From CAVOGJ01 sp963695405 (GTDB taxonomy: Bacteria; Planctomycetota; Planctomycetia; Pirellulales; Pirellulaceae), in the NCBI GenBank assembly GCA_963695405.1, contig CAVOGJ010000014.1, forward strand, positions 124,001-188,000: a DNA stretch of 64,000 nt, in the 5' to 3' direction. A model generated the notes under the pieces. The model saw only the letters and a program-made list of their open reading frames with translations, was not told the origin of the DNA and did not search any database. The position numbers and the translations under genes are program-made. Below, piece by piece: positions 27,099-35,461 of the stretch. Position 1 is the first letter of the stretch, and each line of letters opens with the position of its first letter.

Positions 27099-28235
27099 AT
27101 GAACTGGATTCGTCTTTGGCTTGTTTGTGGGTTCCTTAGCATCTTCGCCCAGCTGACCAGCGGGCAATTGACGGCGAATGGTGTGCCGCTCACCCTGGTC
27201 ACGAGTATGGGGGCCACCAACCGCATGGACCTGACGCTGAACGCGGGGATCCTCGGCACGGACACGAAATCCAGCGACTTCTCTGGCGTGTTCGACGTCA
27301 ATTTTCAGTTGAGTCGCAGTGCCCCCAACGCATATGTCATCGACCAATTTACGATCTCCGGTGGTTCCATCCTGGCCACGGACGTCACCTTCAATCTGTT
27401 GGTGGCAGTCACGGGAACAGGACTTGGTGGTGTACCGAGTACGGTGGTCGCACCCAGCGAGGTGACCTCGGGAACGTTCTCCGCCAGCGACCATGTATTT
27501 ACGCTCAACCAGGGGACCATTTCTGCTGCCGGAACCAGCCTCGATTTTGCTACCATGCCGGTCACGGCCCCGGGCAGCGGCACGGGATTTTTGGCGATCA
27601 CTCAGCAAACGCCGCTGCCGGGAATGGATATCCTCGAGGTAATGATCACCCTTCCTGTCGAGGTGGACGAAACTTTTGATGTGGAGAACGTGCCCATCTT
27701 TGGCACCGTTCCGACACGCCTGACAGGAACCATGGACCTCATCGCTACCGGCTCGATTTTGATCCCCATAGCGCCAGGTGATTATGACCGTAGTGGAACA
27801 CTCGATTGTCAAGACATCGATCTCTTGGGGGCCGCGATCCGAACCGGGAGTGCTGACCTACTATTTGATGCCAACGGTGATGGTATGGTCGACTTTGCCG
27901 ACTATGAAAGCTGGGTTGTCGATCTGAAGGGAACCGTGCTGGGGGATGCCAATCTCAATTTTGTCAACGATGTTTCGGATTTCAACGTCTGGAGCCAAGC
28001 CAAATTCACCAGTGGGACCGGTTGGTGTCAAGGTGATTTCGATGGCAATGGGGCCACGGACGTGTCTGACTTCAATATCTGGAATGGCAACCGCTTCACG
28101 TCAGCCCCGGTGGCCGTGCCCGAGCCAAACGGTCTCGTCTGGCCGTTGCTTGGTCTACTCCGCTGTTTCGCTCGCCGAGCGGTGCCGGCAAGTGCTATCA
28201 GTGCCAGCACGCCGTCAAATTTACGCGAATTCTGA
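27099..28235 (+). CDS. Secreted protein with dockerin-like repeats and VPEP C-terminal sorting signal
   Basis: ATG 27099 starts a signal peptide ('MNWIRLWLVCGFLSIFAQL'). The first two thirds are beta-rich with no recognised catalytic motif. Dockerin/EF-hand-like loops follow: 'DYDRSGTLDCQDIDLLG', 'DANGDGMVDFADYESW', 'DANLNFVNDVSDFNVW' and 'DFDGNGATDVSDFNIW'. At the C-terminus 'VAVPEPNGLVWPLLGLL' and a basic 'RCFARRA' form a PEP-CTERM-type sorting signal, which is normally read by an exosortase. The last loops repeat the same 'VSDFN.W' phrase twice. A role in exopolymer-associated surface display is inferred. Confidence 0.82.
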   Translation: MNWIRLWLVCGFLSIFAQLTSGQLTANGVPLTLVTSMGATNRMDLTLNAGILGTDTKSSDFSGVFDVNFQLSRSAPNAYVIDQFTISGGSILATDVTFNLLVAVTGTGLGGVPSTVVAPSEVTSGTFSASDHVFTLNQGTISAAGTSLDFATMPVTAPGSGTGFLAITQQTPLPGMDILEVMITLPVEVDETFDVENVPIFGTVPTRLTGTMDLIATGSILIPIAPGDYDRSGTLDCQDIDLLGAAIRTGSADLLFDANGDGMVDFADYESWVVDLKGTVLGDANLNFVNDVSDFNVWSQAKFTSGTGWCQGDFDGNGATDVSDFNIWNGNRFTSAPVAVPEPNGLVWPLLGLLRCFARRAVPASAISASTPSNLREF

Positions 28236-28237
28236 CG

Positions 28238-28266
28238 TTGACAAGTGTACACCCTATGTATACATT
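28238..28266 (+). promoter_or_regulatory. Probable sigma-70 promoter for csrA
   Basis: A perfect TTGACA at 28238-28243 is followed after exactly 17 bases by TACATT (28261-28266, four of six consensus bases). This lies just after the stop of the upstream gene and predicts a leader of about 70 bases before the csrA start. Confidence 0.6.
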
Positions 28267-28342
28267 ATGGCCGTCGGTGAACCCAGCACCGACCCACTGA
28301 AGTCGGATGATCCGCTCATTTCCGTCATGGAGGGTGCCGTTA

Positions 28343-28561
28343 ATGTTAATTCTGTCACGACGTCGCGACGAAGCCATTGTGATTGGTGGCGAAATTCGCG
28401 TTACTGTTCTTAAGACCCAAGGTGATTCGGTGCGGCTGGGCATCGAAGCGCCACCCCATGTGACGGTTCATCGTGACGAGGTGCATCAGCGCATCCAGGC
28501 GGAACTCGAGGGGCCGGCCGCGTCCGACTCGCCGCTCGATTCCCGTCAAGATGCGGCTTAA
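28343..28561 (+). CDS. csrA: Carbon storage regulator CsrA
   Basis: CsrA is a small dimeric RNA-binding protein that blocks or stabilises target mRNAs at GGA motifs. ATG 28343 gives 'MLILSRRRDEAIVIGGEI', the invariant start of the family, followed by 'VLKTQGDSVRLGIEAPPHV' and 'VHRDEV'. The GGAGGG upstream of the ATG is a good ribosome-binding site and is also the kind of sequence CsrA binds, so self-regulation is possible. The 72 residues include a slightly long tail after the core. Confidence 0.95.
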   Translation: MLILSRRRDEAIVIGGEIRVTVLKTQGDSVRLGIEAPPHVTVHRDEVHQRIQAELEGPAASDSPLDSRQDAA

Positions 28562-28754
28562 GGCGTTGGATTGCTTCGGCGCTTGACCGTCTCCGCGTCG
28601 GTCCGCCTCGCGATCCCTGACGAACCGGGATAGCATTGCCAGCACGGACTTTGCCGATTTTGGCGGTCCGCCAGCTTGTCCCGCCGGCAATGATCAAACG
28701 CGTTGGTTCTTTTCTTCAGCGCCTATCGGTTGGCGCGACGATTCCTTTTCTACC

Positions 28755-28780
28755 GGACACGCCCGTGAGGCGGGTCCTTT
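28755..28780 (+). terminator. Possible weak intrinsic terminator after csrA
   Basis: The stem GGACACGCC / GGCGGGTCC (eight of nine pairs) with loop CGTGA is followed by only three T. It lies 25 bases before the next gene, so it may instead act in that gene's leader. Confidence 0.4.
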
Positions 28781-28804
28781 AGAAAACCCAGCGTCGGAAT
28801 CGTT

Positions 28805-30253
28805 ATGCAGAGACTGTCGATCAATACCACGGTATTCCTGTGTGCCGTCGCCGGAGCGGTCTACCTGATCTCCCTGGGAAGTCGACCCCATCCTGTCACG
28901 GCCCGCTCGCCCCAATGCGACGTATCGTCCGATCCACTGCATGAAGTGGCAGGCAGGCCGCGAGCTTGCGAACGTTTGCCCGAGCTCCCGGACACCGACC
29001 GAGCCGAGCCGTCGGTCTCGGAGCCGTCAGCAGCAAACGGGCGAATCGAACCAAAACTCGAGGATGACGCAGGTCGGTTGGGGAAGCCGTCGCTCGCGTC
29101 GGACGAGTTTGCGGGCACGGAACAAGAATCGACGAGTGTCGCGAGGAACACCCCGCCGGCTGTAGCACCAACGACACACTTGCATGCTGAAATGCCAGCA
29201 GCAAAAGGCAATGAGAAGGCCGCCCGTGCGGCCCGGAACGAGGGTCCCCCCGAGGTCGTGCCCGGGCCCCAAGCGGATCCCGCGGAGGCTGCCGGTGCTG
29301 CTCCGACCTATACGCGACTTCAGCTTTTGCCGATAGGCTTGCCGCCACAAGTGGCTGTCCGCACAGAACAAATGTCTCGCGAGGCCATAGGGCTCGCCGA
29401 TCGCGGCGCGCTGTACGCATCGCGGCAGCAGTTCTTGCGGATCATGCGAGTCACCTGTCAATCGCTCGATGCACAAATTGGTCGATCGGTACACTCGACT
29501 GCCCTCGTGCGCGGATTGAGGGCGTTGGAGGAGGCCGATGACTTTTCGTTGACAGCCGACTCGCCGGCGGCGGATGTGCACCTAAAAGGATTCATTGCGG
29601 GGCACCGCACTCCCATTCTCAAGGATGCGGATCACTCGCGACTGACGGCGCTCACGGCCATGCAGCAATACTACAAGTATGCCCACGAACAATTGGCGCT
29701 CGCCGGGAACGATGAACCCATCTCGTCGGACGCTTTGTATTCGCTCGGGCGGATCGAAGCCTTACTTAGCGAGCAGGAACCCACGGCGTCCCAAGGTGGA
29801 CCGAAGGCGTTAGCACTCTACCATGCCGCCCTGACGGTGTATCCCAACAATGCCCAGGCAGCCAACGAACTGGGCGTCATGCTGGCTCGTCGCGGGCGTT
29901 GGCGCGAGTCGTACCGGGCGTTGATGAAGGCCAACGAAGTCGCACCGACCGCGGCATCGCTGACCAATTTGGCCAAGGTCGAGCAGCAATTGGGCAACGC
30001 CATGGGAGCCCGCTACGCCGCGCAACAGGCGATCCAGCTGCGTGAAGTCGAATCACAGCAACCGAGCGGTCGTCCAGGTGGGATTCAATGGGTCGACAAC
30101 GCGACTTTTAACCGCACCGGCTCATCGGACGTCGGCGAAGAGGCCTATCCCGTTCATCAACAGGCTTCGCATCAGGGGCCGGCGGAAGACCGCTCGGCAG
30201 GACTTCGCAATGCGTCGCGCAGTCAGGAACCGTATGAAGCCTGGGATTTTTGA
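28805..30253 (+). CDS. Membrane-anchored TPR-repeat protein
   Basis: A single N-terminal membrane segment ('TTVFLCAVAGAVYLISL') is followed by a long Pro/Ala/Glu-rich, probably disordered stretch to about residue 160. A helical domain comes next ('REAIGLADRGALYASRQQF'), then TPR-like repeats near the end: 'LYHAALTVYPNNAQAANEL', 'MLARRGRWRESYRALMKA' and 'NLAKVEQQLGNAMGARYA'. The tail is polar. It precedes a Wza-like export gene by 73 bases on the same strand, so a scaffold role in polysaccharide assembly is plausible. Confidence 0.75.
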   Translation: MQRLSINTTVFLCAVAGAVYLISLGSRPHPVTARSPQCDVSSDPLHEVAGRPRACERLPELPDTDRAEPSVSEPSAANGRIEPKLEDDAGRLGKPSLASDEFAGTEQESTSVARNTPPAVAPTTHLHAEMPAAKGNEKAARAARNEGPPEVVPGPQADPAEAAGAAPTYTRLQLLPIGLPPQVAVRTEQMSREAIGLADRGALYASRQQFLRIMRVTCQSLDAQIGRSVHSTALVRGLRALEEADDFSLTADSPAADVHLKGFIAGHRTPILKDADHSRLTALTAMQQYYKYAHEQLALAGNDEPISSDALYSLGRIEALLSEQEPTASQGGPKALALYHAALTVYPNNAQAANELGVMLARRGRWRESYRALMKANEVAPTAASLTNLAKVEQQLGNAMGARYAAQQAIQLREVESQQPSGRPGGIQWVDNATFNRTGSSDVGEEAYPVHQQASHQGPAEDRSAGLRNASRSQEPYEAWDF

Positions 30254-30326
30254 CGAGCGTCGGCGAACGCCTGCCGAGATCATTCGTATTCCGCAGCGTT
30301 TCCACGGGGAAACAAGGACCACCAAG

Positions 30327-31661
30327 ATGAGATTGTCTGCGCCGCGACGTTCCACGAGTATGCTCTTATGCATCCTGCTGCCTGTGGTGCTGACATGGGC
30401 CACCGAACCACTGCCCATGGCGCCCTTTGTCGTGGAGGGGTGTTCGAGTGTCGGTAACGTGGGTTATGCGGCACCCGACTGCGTACCGACGACGTATGGT
30501 CCGATGCAGCCGCCGACCCCCTGCTCGATCTGCGGCTCGATGACCCGACATTGCAATTGCCTTGCGAACTCCCTGCAGCATGTCGCGAGGCCACTGAAGA
30601 GTTGCGTCTGTGGCGATCAAGAGTGTGGTTGTCGGCGTCGGATCACGGGTGTCGACAGTGCCACCTGCACCGGTGCCGGGGAACCTGATTGGGGCATGCG
30701 TGGACCCATCCCGTGGGAGGCATTCGCACAGGGTGAATACATCGGTCCGGCCCGGACAAGACACGTGGATGTCTACCGATTGCGCGTCGATGACGAGATT
30801 CAATTTGTCTTCCGCGTGACTCGGGAGCGGACACCGCAAGCCTATGAATTGAACATCGGGGACGAGATTCGTGTGGAATCGGTGGCGGATGAGGACCTCG
30901 ACCGCCGGTTGACCATTCAGCCGGATGGCACCATCACGCTGCGGCTGCTGGGCCAAGTGATCGCCGCGGGCCGAACGACGGATGAACTGCGTCTCGACTT
31001 GGATATACGATACGCCGAGTACTACCAGGAACCGTCGATTACCGTGACGCCCGAGAAGGTGAACACCAAGCTCGAAGACCTGCGAGCCACGGTGGATAGC
31101 CGGGCCGGAAACGGCGGTCAGTCGTTCACGTCCCGCGTCATTCCCGACGGAACCATTCAGCTTCCAGCCATCGGGTCGGTCGCCGCCCATGGCCTCACGC
31201 TGGATGAACTGGCCATGGAAATCAACGCCAGGTACAAGGAAGTCGTGAGCGGAATCGAAGTCACACCCACCCTTCGTGAGCGGGCCGTCCGCTATTTCTA
31301 CGTCGTTGGCGAAGTCGGTCGTCCGGGGCGGATCACCATGGTCGGTCCAACTACGGTAATGCAGGGCATCGCTTTGGCTGAGGGTTGGCGAAATGGCGCT
31401 AACTTGCGGCACATTGTGGTGTTTCGACGGGCGGAGGATTGGCGACTGCTGGCCACGAAAGTGGATGTGCAGGGTGCCTTGTATGGTCGCCGACCGGCTC
31501 CCTCCGACGAGATATGGCTTCGCGATTCGGACGTCGTCGTCGTCCCGAAATCACCCGTTCGCACGACGGGCGACGCGATCGAATTGATCTTCACGCAGGG
31601 ATTCTATCGAGTCGTGCCCTTGTCGTTCACGCTCTTTTTTGGCGAGGGCAGCATTCTCTAG
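30327..31661 (+). CDS. Wza-like polysaccharide export protein with cysteine-rich N-terminal region
   Basis: ATG 30327 has AAGGA nine bases upstream and begins a leader peptide ('MLLCILLPVVLTWATEPLP' after 'RRSTS'). The region after the leader holds about fourteen cysteines ('CSICGSMTRHCNC', 'CVCGDQECGCRRR'). Two Poly_export/SLBB units follow: 'LNIGDEIRVESVADEDLDR' with 'LTIQPDGTITLRLLGQV', and 'VIPDGTIQLPAIGSV'. Then come 'VVGEVGRPGRITMVGP' and 'DVVVVPKSPV'. Wza-type proteins form outer-membrane pores for capsule or exopolysaccharide. The long frame upstream to 30042 overlaps the previous gene and is rejected. Confidence 0.87.
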   Translation: MRLSAPRRSTSMLLCILLPVVLTWATEPLPMAPFVVEGCSSVGNVGYAAPDCVPTTYGPMQPPTPCSICGSMTRHCNCLANSLQHVARPLKSCVCGDQECGCRRRITGVDSATCTGAGEPDWGMRGPIPWEAFAQGEYIGPARTRHVDVYRLRVDDEIQFVFRVTRERTPQAYELNIGDEIRVESVADEDLDRRLTIQPDGTITLRLLGQVIAAGRTTDELRLDLDIRYAEYYQEPSITVTPEKVNTKLEDLRATVDSRAGNGGQSFTSRVIPDGTIQLPAIGSVAAHGLTLDELAMEINARYKEVVSGIEVTPTLRERAVRYFYVVGEVGRPGRITMVGPTTVMQGIALAEGWRNGANLRHIVVFRRAEDWRLLATKVDVQGALYGRRPAPSDEIWLRDSDVVVVPKSPVRTTGDAIELIFTQGFYRVVPLSFTLFFGEGSIL

Positions 31662-31733
31662 TCTGCTTCGTTGTTTCGCTGTCACCGAACATGGAGCCAG
31701 TCCAGGCCTGGGTGACGGGCCAATCTGGCAACA

Positions 31734-34190
31734 CTACTCATCCGAGTACACGTGTGTGCTTTCTTCGTTCGTCACGGGCTGGCTGACTTCATCGCTGATC
31801 AACTGAACCCGCAACCGCTTGTCGCCGGGAGTGATGCCGCGGACGTGGATCTTGTAATTCGCGTCCGCTTGGGCCGCCAAACGCGGCAGCGGCTCGAACA
31901 TGACCTGTTGGCCGTCGATAACCACGCGGGTTGGGCCTTCTCCATTGATCGCCTGCATTCCTTCGGGAATCAAGGCAGCTATCCTGAGGTTCGTCGCCGT
32001 TTTCGAACCTTGATTCTGCACGAGAATCTCATACGTCGTTTGTCCGTCGACTTCGATTGGATCGGCGACGTCGGTGAGAGTGAATAGCAGCGCGGCCAAT
32101 CCTTCGACAGTGATTTGCCAGTCCGCGTTGTCGGAGAGACCCATGCCGGCCCGGGATTCAATCCGAATTCGTTGATCGCCCATTTCCACGGCATTGGTCA
32201 CGATTTCGACCGTTCCCATCTCTTGCGGCGGCAACTCGGCAAGGCTCCAGTAAACTGCATGATCCGCCGAATTATACTGTCCTGCGTTGTTGGTGCTTAC
32301 AAATTCCAGTCCCTTCGGCAGTCGTGCCACCAATTCCACTCCTTCCGCAGGTGCAGTGCCCGGATTCGCCACTCGGATTTGAACTGTCGCCTTGCGATCG
32401 AGATAGCGGCGTTTCGGACCGTTTGCTTCCAATTGCAAGGCAGGCGCGACGACGGTCACCGGACAGTGATCCTCGACCGACAAGTCGGCATCCGCGCGAG
32501 CAAACAGAATATTGTCCACCTCGCCTGGCTGATCGGCTTTGAGGGTCAATTCCAACAACCGCGCCTCTCCCGGGCGAATGGTTCCCACGTGATACTCTAG
32601 CTCGGATCCATCAACATGTCGCAAGCCGACCGGTACATCCTCTTCCAATCGCACGTTGGTGGCGATCCCGGATCCGGGGTTGGAGAGTTTGATATGAAAG
32701 ACGACATCCTCGCCCACTAAAACTTGTCCAGGTCCCGTATGTTCGAGGAGCAATTTCGGTTTGGTCGCTGTCGTCCGCGCGGAAGCCGACGCGTTGAAAG
32801 AGATTTTCGCCACACTTCCGATGTCGCCCTCCACGAGCGGTATGATCTCCATGGCGACCGAGACTTCCGATCCCGAACGGACGGTTCCCATTTGCCACAC
32901 GACACTTCCGTTGGGCGATAAGCTGGCGGTGGGCACCGTTTGGACGAGTCGCGTCCCGTGTGGGATTTCGTCGTAGATCACCACATCGTGCGCGTCGACC
33001 GGACCAGTATTCCGGACGGTGACTTGAAACTTTGCCGGCTTGCCAACTTGAATTTCGCTGGGCGCCGCCTTGGCAACGGTCAACGTCGGTGTCTGAGGAC
33101 CTTCCAGCTCTGCTGGCCCCGGTTTGCCGTTGCCCGCCGCGTCCGATGGGGCGGTGGGAGTTGGCGTACCGAAACTATTGGTGGCCACACGCAGCGGCGG
33201 CTGGGGCGGATCCTTGCGGGTGACTTGGATCGAGGCGGCTCCGGTGTACGCCGAGGTGTCCACGGAGTTTGCATAAGGATCGCTAGTGGATGGCTCTTCA
33301 TCGAATCCCGGGTCCGCATCGAACGTGGGCGTGTTGGCTTCGGCATAGGGAGGCGCTGGATCGCGGAATCGGTCGGCAGAACTGGGCTCATCATCACCTG
33401 AACTTACTGGCAGCGAATCGATCGGCGGCAGTTCTGCGTAGGTCGCTTCGTCGGCCGATCCCCCGTTCGACCCAGAGATCGGTGGGGCCAACGTCATCGG
33501 AGGGACCGGTTCTTCATTTGCGACATACTGGACCTGAGCATCCACCGTCTGGTCCGCGTAGTCGTTGGCCGCGCTGTTGTAGGACGCCGCGCCGTCGTCT
33601 GTGATCGAATGTTCGACGACCGCCGGATCATCCCCTTCCGATCCATAGCCGGCCGATTCGTAGCGAGCCCCGTCATAGCCTGCGGTATCGTACCCCGTCG
33701 TGCGATCCGCGGCCGGCGCCGGAGCAACGTAGGCTTCATTCCCATACATCGAACCCTCACTCTCGACGTCCTCCAGGGCAGATGACGGTGGGTTGGGCGG
33801 CGATGATGCCGAGCCATGAATTGCGGGGGGTGGGGCCGGGGCACCGCCATAACCAGAGTCATCCCACGCGCCCGCAGAGGCTGGCTGATCTCCGTGTGTC
33901 ACTGCCGGTAGGGAGTCGGACGCATATCCTCCACCGTAGGCGGAATTCTCCGGAGCGGCTGTCGCCGCTTCCTGAAATCCGCTCGCTTCGCCATAGACAT
34001 CGGTGTTGTCAAAGGTGCGCGGTGGAATCGGGGTCGTCTGCACCGAGGCGCTCAGTGGTAAGCTTCCCGCTTCCGCGGTGACTTCCTCTTGAAGTCCTTT
34101 TTGTGCCTGGGATACGGCAATGGCGCCCAGGATAATCGCGATACAGAGCATCGCCAGTCGCAACAACAGTCGGTTTGCGGTACGTTTCAT
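31734..34190 (-). CDS. Secreted DUF11-repeat protein with long low-complexity region
   Basis: ATG 34190 has GGAAGG upstream and starts 'MKRTANRLLLRLAMLCIAI', a signal peptide or anchor. About 300 residues rich in Ser, Ala, Tyr, Asp and Pro follow. Next come four DUF11/COG1361-type immunoglobulin-like repeats: 'IQVGKPAKFQVTVRNTGPV', 'VLVGEDVVFHIKLSNPG', 'DRKATVQIRVANPGTAPAE' and 'VDGQTTYEILVQNQGSKTA'. Such repeats are common in surface-layer and outer-envelope proteins. No enzyme motif is seen. The longer frame to 34430 is rejected because it lacks a leader. Confidence 0.85.
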   Translation of the reverse strand: MKRTANRLLLRLAMLCIAIILGAIAVSQAQKGLQEEVTAEAGSLPLSASVQTTPIPPRTFDNTDVYGEASGFQEAATAAPENSAYGGGYASDSLPAVTHGDQPASAGAWDDSGYGGAPAPPPAIHGSASSPPNPPSSALEDVESEGSMYGNEAYVAPAPAADRTTGYDTAGYDGARYESAGYGSEGDDPAVVEHSITDDGAASYNSAANDYADQTVDAQVQYVANEEPVPPMTLAPPISGSNGGSADEATYAELPPIDSLPVSSGDDEPSSADRFRDPAPPYAEANTPTFDADPGFDEEPSTSDPYANSVDTSAYTGAASIQVTRKDPPQPPLRVATNSFGTPTPTAPSDAAGNGKPGPAELEGPQTPTLTVAKAAPSEIQVGKPAKFQVTVRNTGPVDAHDVVIYDEIPHGTRLVQTVPTASLSPNGSVVWQMGTVRSGSEVSVAMEIIPLVEGDIGSVAKISFNASASARTTATKPKLLLEHTGPGQVLVGEDVVFHIKLSNPGSGIATNVRLEEDVPVGLRHVDGSELEYHVGTIRPGEARLLELTLKADQPGEVDNILFARADADLSVEDHCPVTVVAPALQLEANGPKRRYLDRKATVQIRVANPGTAPAEGVELVARLPKGLEFVSTNNAGQYNSADHAVYWSLAELPPQEMGTVEIVTNAVEMGDQRIRIESRAGMGLSDNADWQITVEGLAALLFTLTDVADPIEVDGQTTYEILVQNQGSKTATNLRIAALIPEGMQAINGEGPTRVVIDGQQVMFEPLPRLAAQADANYKIHVRGITPGDKRLRVQLISDEVSQPVTNEESTHVYSDE

Positions 34191-34401
34191 CGGAATACCT
34201 TCCGTGGTATTGGCCCAACGAAAATGGAATGGCAGCATACGGGGCTGTCGCATTCGTTTTCCCTCGCGTAATGGCGCGTGGGGACGAAGGGATACCAGAA
34301 ACCGTGTCCCCCGACCTAGAGCACTCGTAAAAGCCCGCATTGCTGGCGAACTGTGCACGCTGTTCGCCCCGACCGCTTGTGCAGCAAGGTAGCCAAACGG
34401 A

Positions 34402-35070
34402 TCAGCGTTCGTCCGGGTTGCTGATGGCACGCAGATAACCTGCCAGCCGAGCCTGCAGGTCGACGAGGCTTTGCCACTGACGCTGGTCGAGCATGATCTG
34501 CTCGTTCAAGCCATCGGTCACCGCGGCCGCGAGCAGACGCCGCAACCGCAAGTGCAAATATTCGATCAACTCGGACAACTGGGCGGACTGGATAGCATCG
34601 AGGCGCGCTGGCAACTCGGGCGGTTCGAGGATATGCAGCGTTGATTGCAGGTCAGCGTCTTCGCTCCATCCCAATTCGAAGTCGAGCGAGACGGCTTGCT
34701 GCAGCGCTTCGGGATCGAGTTCCCCCGTGCCGGTCAGATCCTCGCCGCGGAGCGAGGCAAGTCGAGCGGCGATCTCGTCGCGCGAGCCAAAGAGGATTAC
34801 CGAGCGACCCACGGCGATCATATCCCCATGCCGCAGGATGCGGAGGCTAATGTCCTCTCCATTTACCTTGGTGCCGTTGGTGCTTTCGAGATCCGTGAGG
34901 ACGATCTTCTCGTGGTCCTCCTGAATCTTAACGTGAAAGCGGCTGACGCGATCGTCATTCAGCTGGATGGTATTCCCCTCTTCCCGCCCGATCGTGATCG
35001 GGGTGGCGACATTGCTAAGGACCCGACCGCGATCGGCCCCATCGAGGATTCGCAGCGTGACCAGAGCCAT
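34402..35070 (-). CDS. FHA-domain protein
   Basis: Residues about 1-95 form a forkhead-associated domain, which binds phosphothreonine peptides: 'ITIGREEGNTIQLNDDRVS' and 'RFHVKIQEDHEKIVLTDLE', then 'STNGTKVNGEDI', with all the conserved Gly-Arg, Ser-x-x-His and Asn positions. The C-terminal half is helical ('LSELIEYLHLRLRRLLAAA') without a known fold. It probably reads out Ser/Thr kinase activity; a kinase gene lies 1.4 kb away on the other strand. ATG 35070 ('MALVTLRIL') is chosen over ATG 35097. Confidence 0.88.
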   Translation of the reverse strand: MALVTLRILDGADRGRVLSNVATPITIGREEGNTIQLNDDRVSRFHVKIQEDHEKIVLTDLESTNGTKVNGEDISLRILRHGDMIAVGRSVILFGSRDEIAARLASLRGEDLTGTGELDPEALQQAVSLDFELGWSEDADLQSTLHILEPPELPARLDAIQSAQLSELIEYLHLRLRRLLAAAVTDGLNEQIMLDQRQWQSLVDLQARLAGYLRAISNPDER

Positions 35071-35109
35071 AATCAGGGGTACCCGTACACCATGCATAAC
35101 AATCTTGTA

Positions 35110-35262
35110 GTATGATCGACAGGGCCGCTGACGGCCACTGGTTGGTGGCCTGCCCTGCGAGACGGCTCACCCCCGGGGGGAGCACTGCCGATCGAAAGGA
35201 TGGTAACCCCCGACGCTGACGGGGAAGCCGTTGAAAAAACGGGACAGAAGGCGTATCATCGC
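35110..35262. other. Intergenic stretch with nested and serial inverted repeats
   Basis: Between the FHA gene and tRNA-Arg, CAGGGC (35120-35125) can pair with GCCCTG (35152-35157). Inside it GGCCAC and GTGGCC form a hairpin (35133-35150). Further hairpins CCCCG/CGGGG and CCGT/ACGG follow, with a CCCCCGGGGG palindrome between. This may be a structured leader of the FHA gene or a small RNA. It matches no RNA family I recognise. Confidence 0.45.
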
Positions 35263-35269
35263 AACTTAC

Positions 35270-35343
35270 GCGCCCGTGGCGCAATTGGATAGCGCATCGG
35301 TCTTCGGAACCGAGGGTTGTAGGTTCGAATCCTACCGGGCGTG
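35270..35343 (+). tRNA. tRNA-Arg (anticodon TCG)
   Basis: A full cloverleaf is visible: acceptor GCGCCCG pairing with CGGGCGT (one G-T pair at the end), D stem GCGC/GCGC, anticodon stem TCGGT/ACCGA around loop CTTCGGA with anticodon TCG, and T arm GTAGG-TTCGAAT-CCTAC. No CCA is encoded. It reads CGN arginine codons, chiefly CGA. A strong terminator follows four bases downstream. Confidence 0.95.
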
Positions 35344-35346
35344 CTT

Positions 35347-35385
35347 AGGCCACGTTGCTCACCGCCGGGCAACGTGGCCTTTTTT
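35347..35385 (+). terminator. Rho-independent terminator of tRNA-Arg
   Basis: A perfect 12-base-pair stem (AGGCCACGTTGC / GCAACGTGGCCT) with a 10-base loop is followed by a run of T. It is the clearest intrinsic terminator in the window. Confidence 0.93.
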
Positions 35386-35391
35386 CCTGGA

Positions 35392-35438
35392 TCGACCAGC
35401 CGACTCGACCAGCTGACTCGACCAGCTGATTCGACTGG
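35392..35438. repeat. 13-base tandem repeat containing CAGCTG
   Basis: Three copies of TCGACCAGCTGAC (the first with CAGCCG, the third ending in T) and a partial fourth run between the tRNA terminator and the ECF sigma gene, ending about 23 bases before its likely start. They could be a binding array for a regulator or a small minisatellite. Confidence 0.85.
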
Positions 35439-35461
35439 CCGCGATATGGTCAGGACGATCC

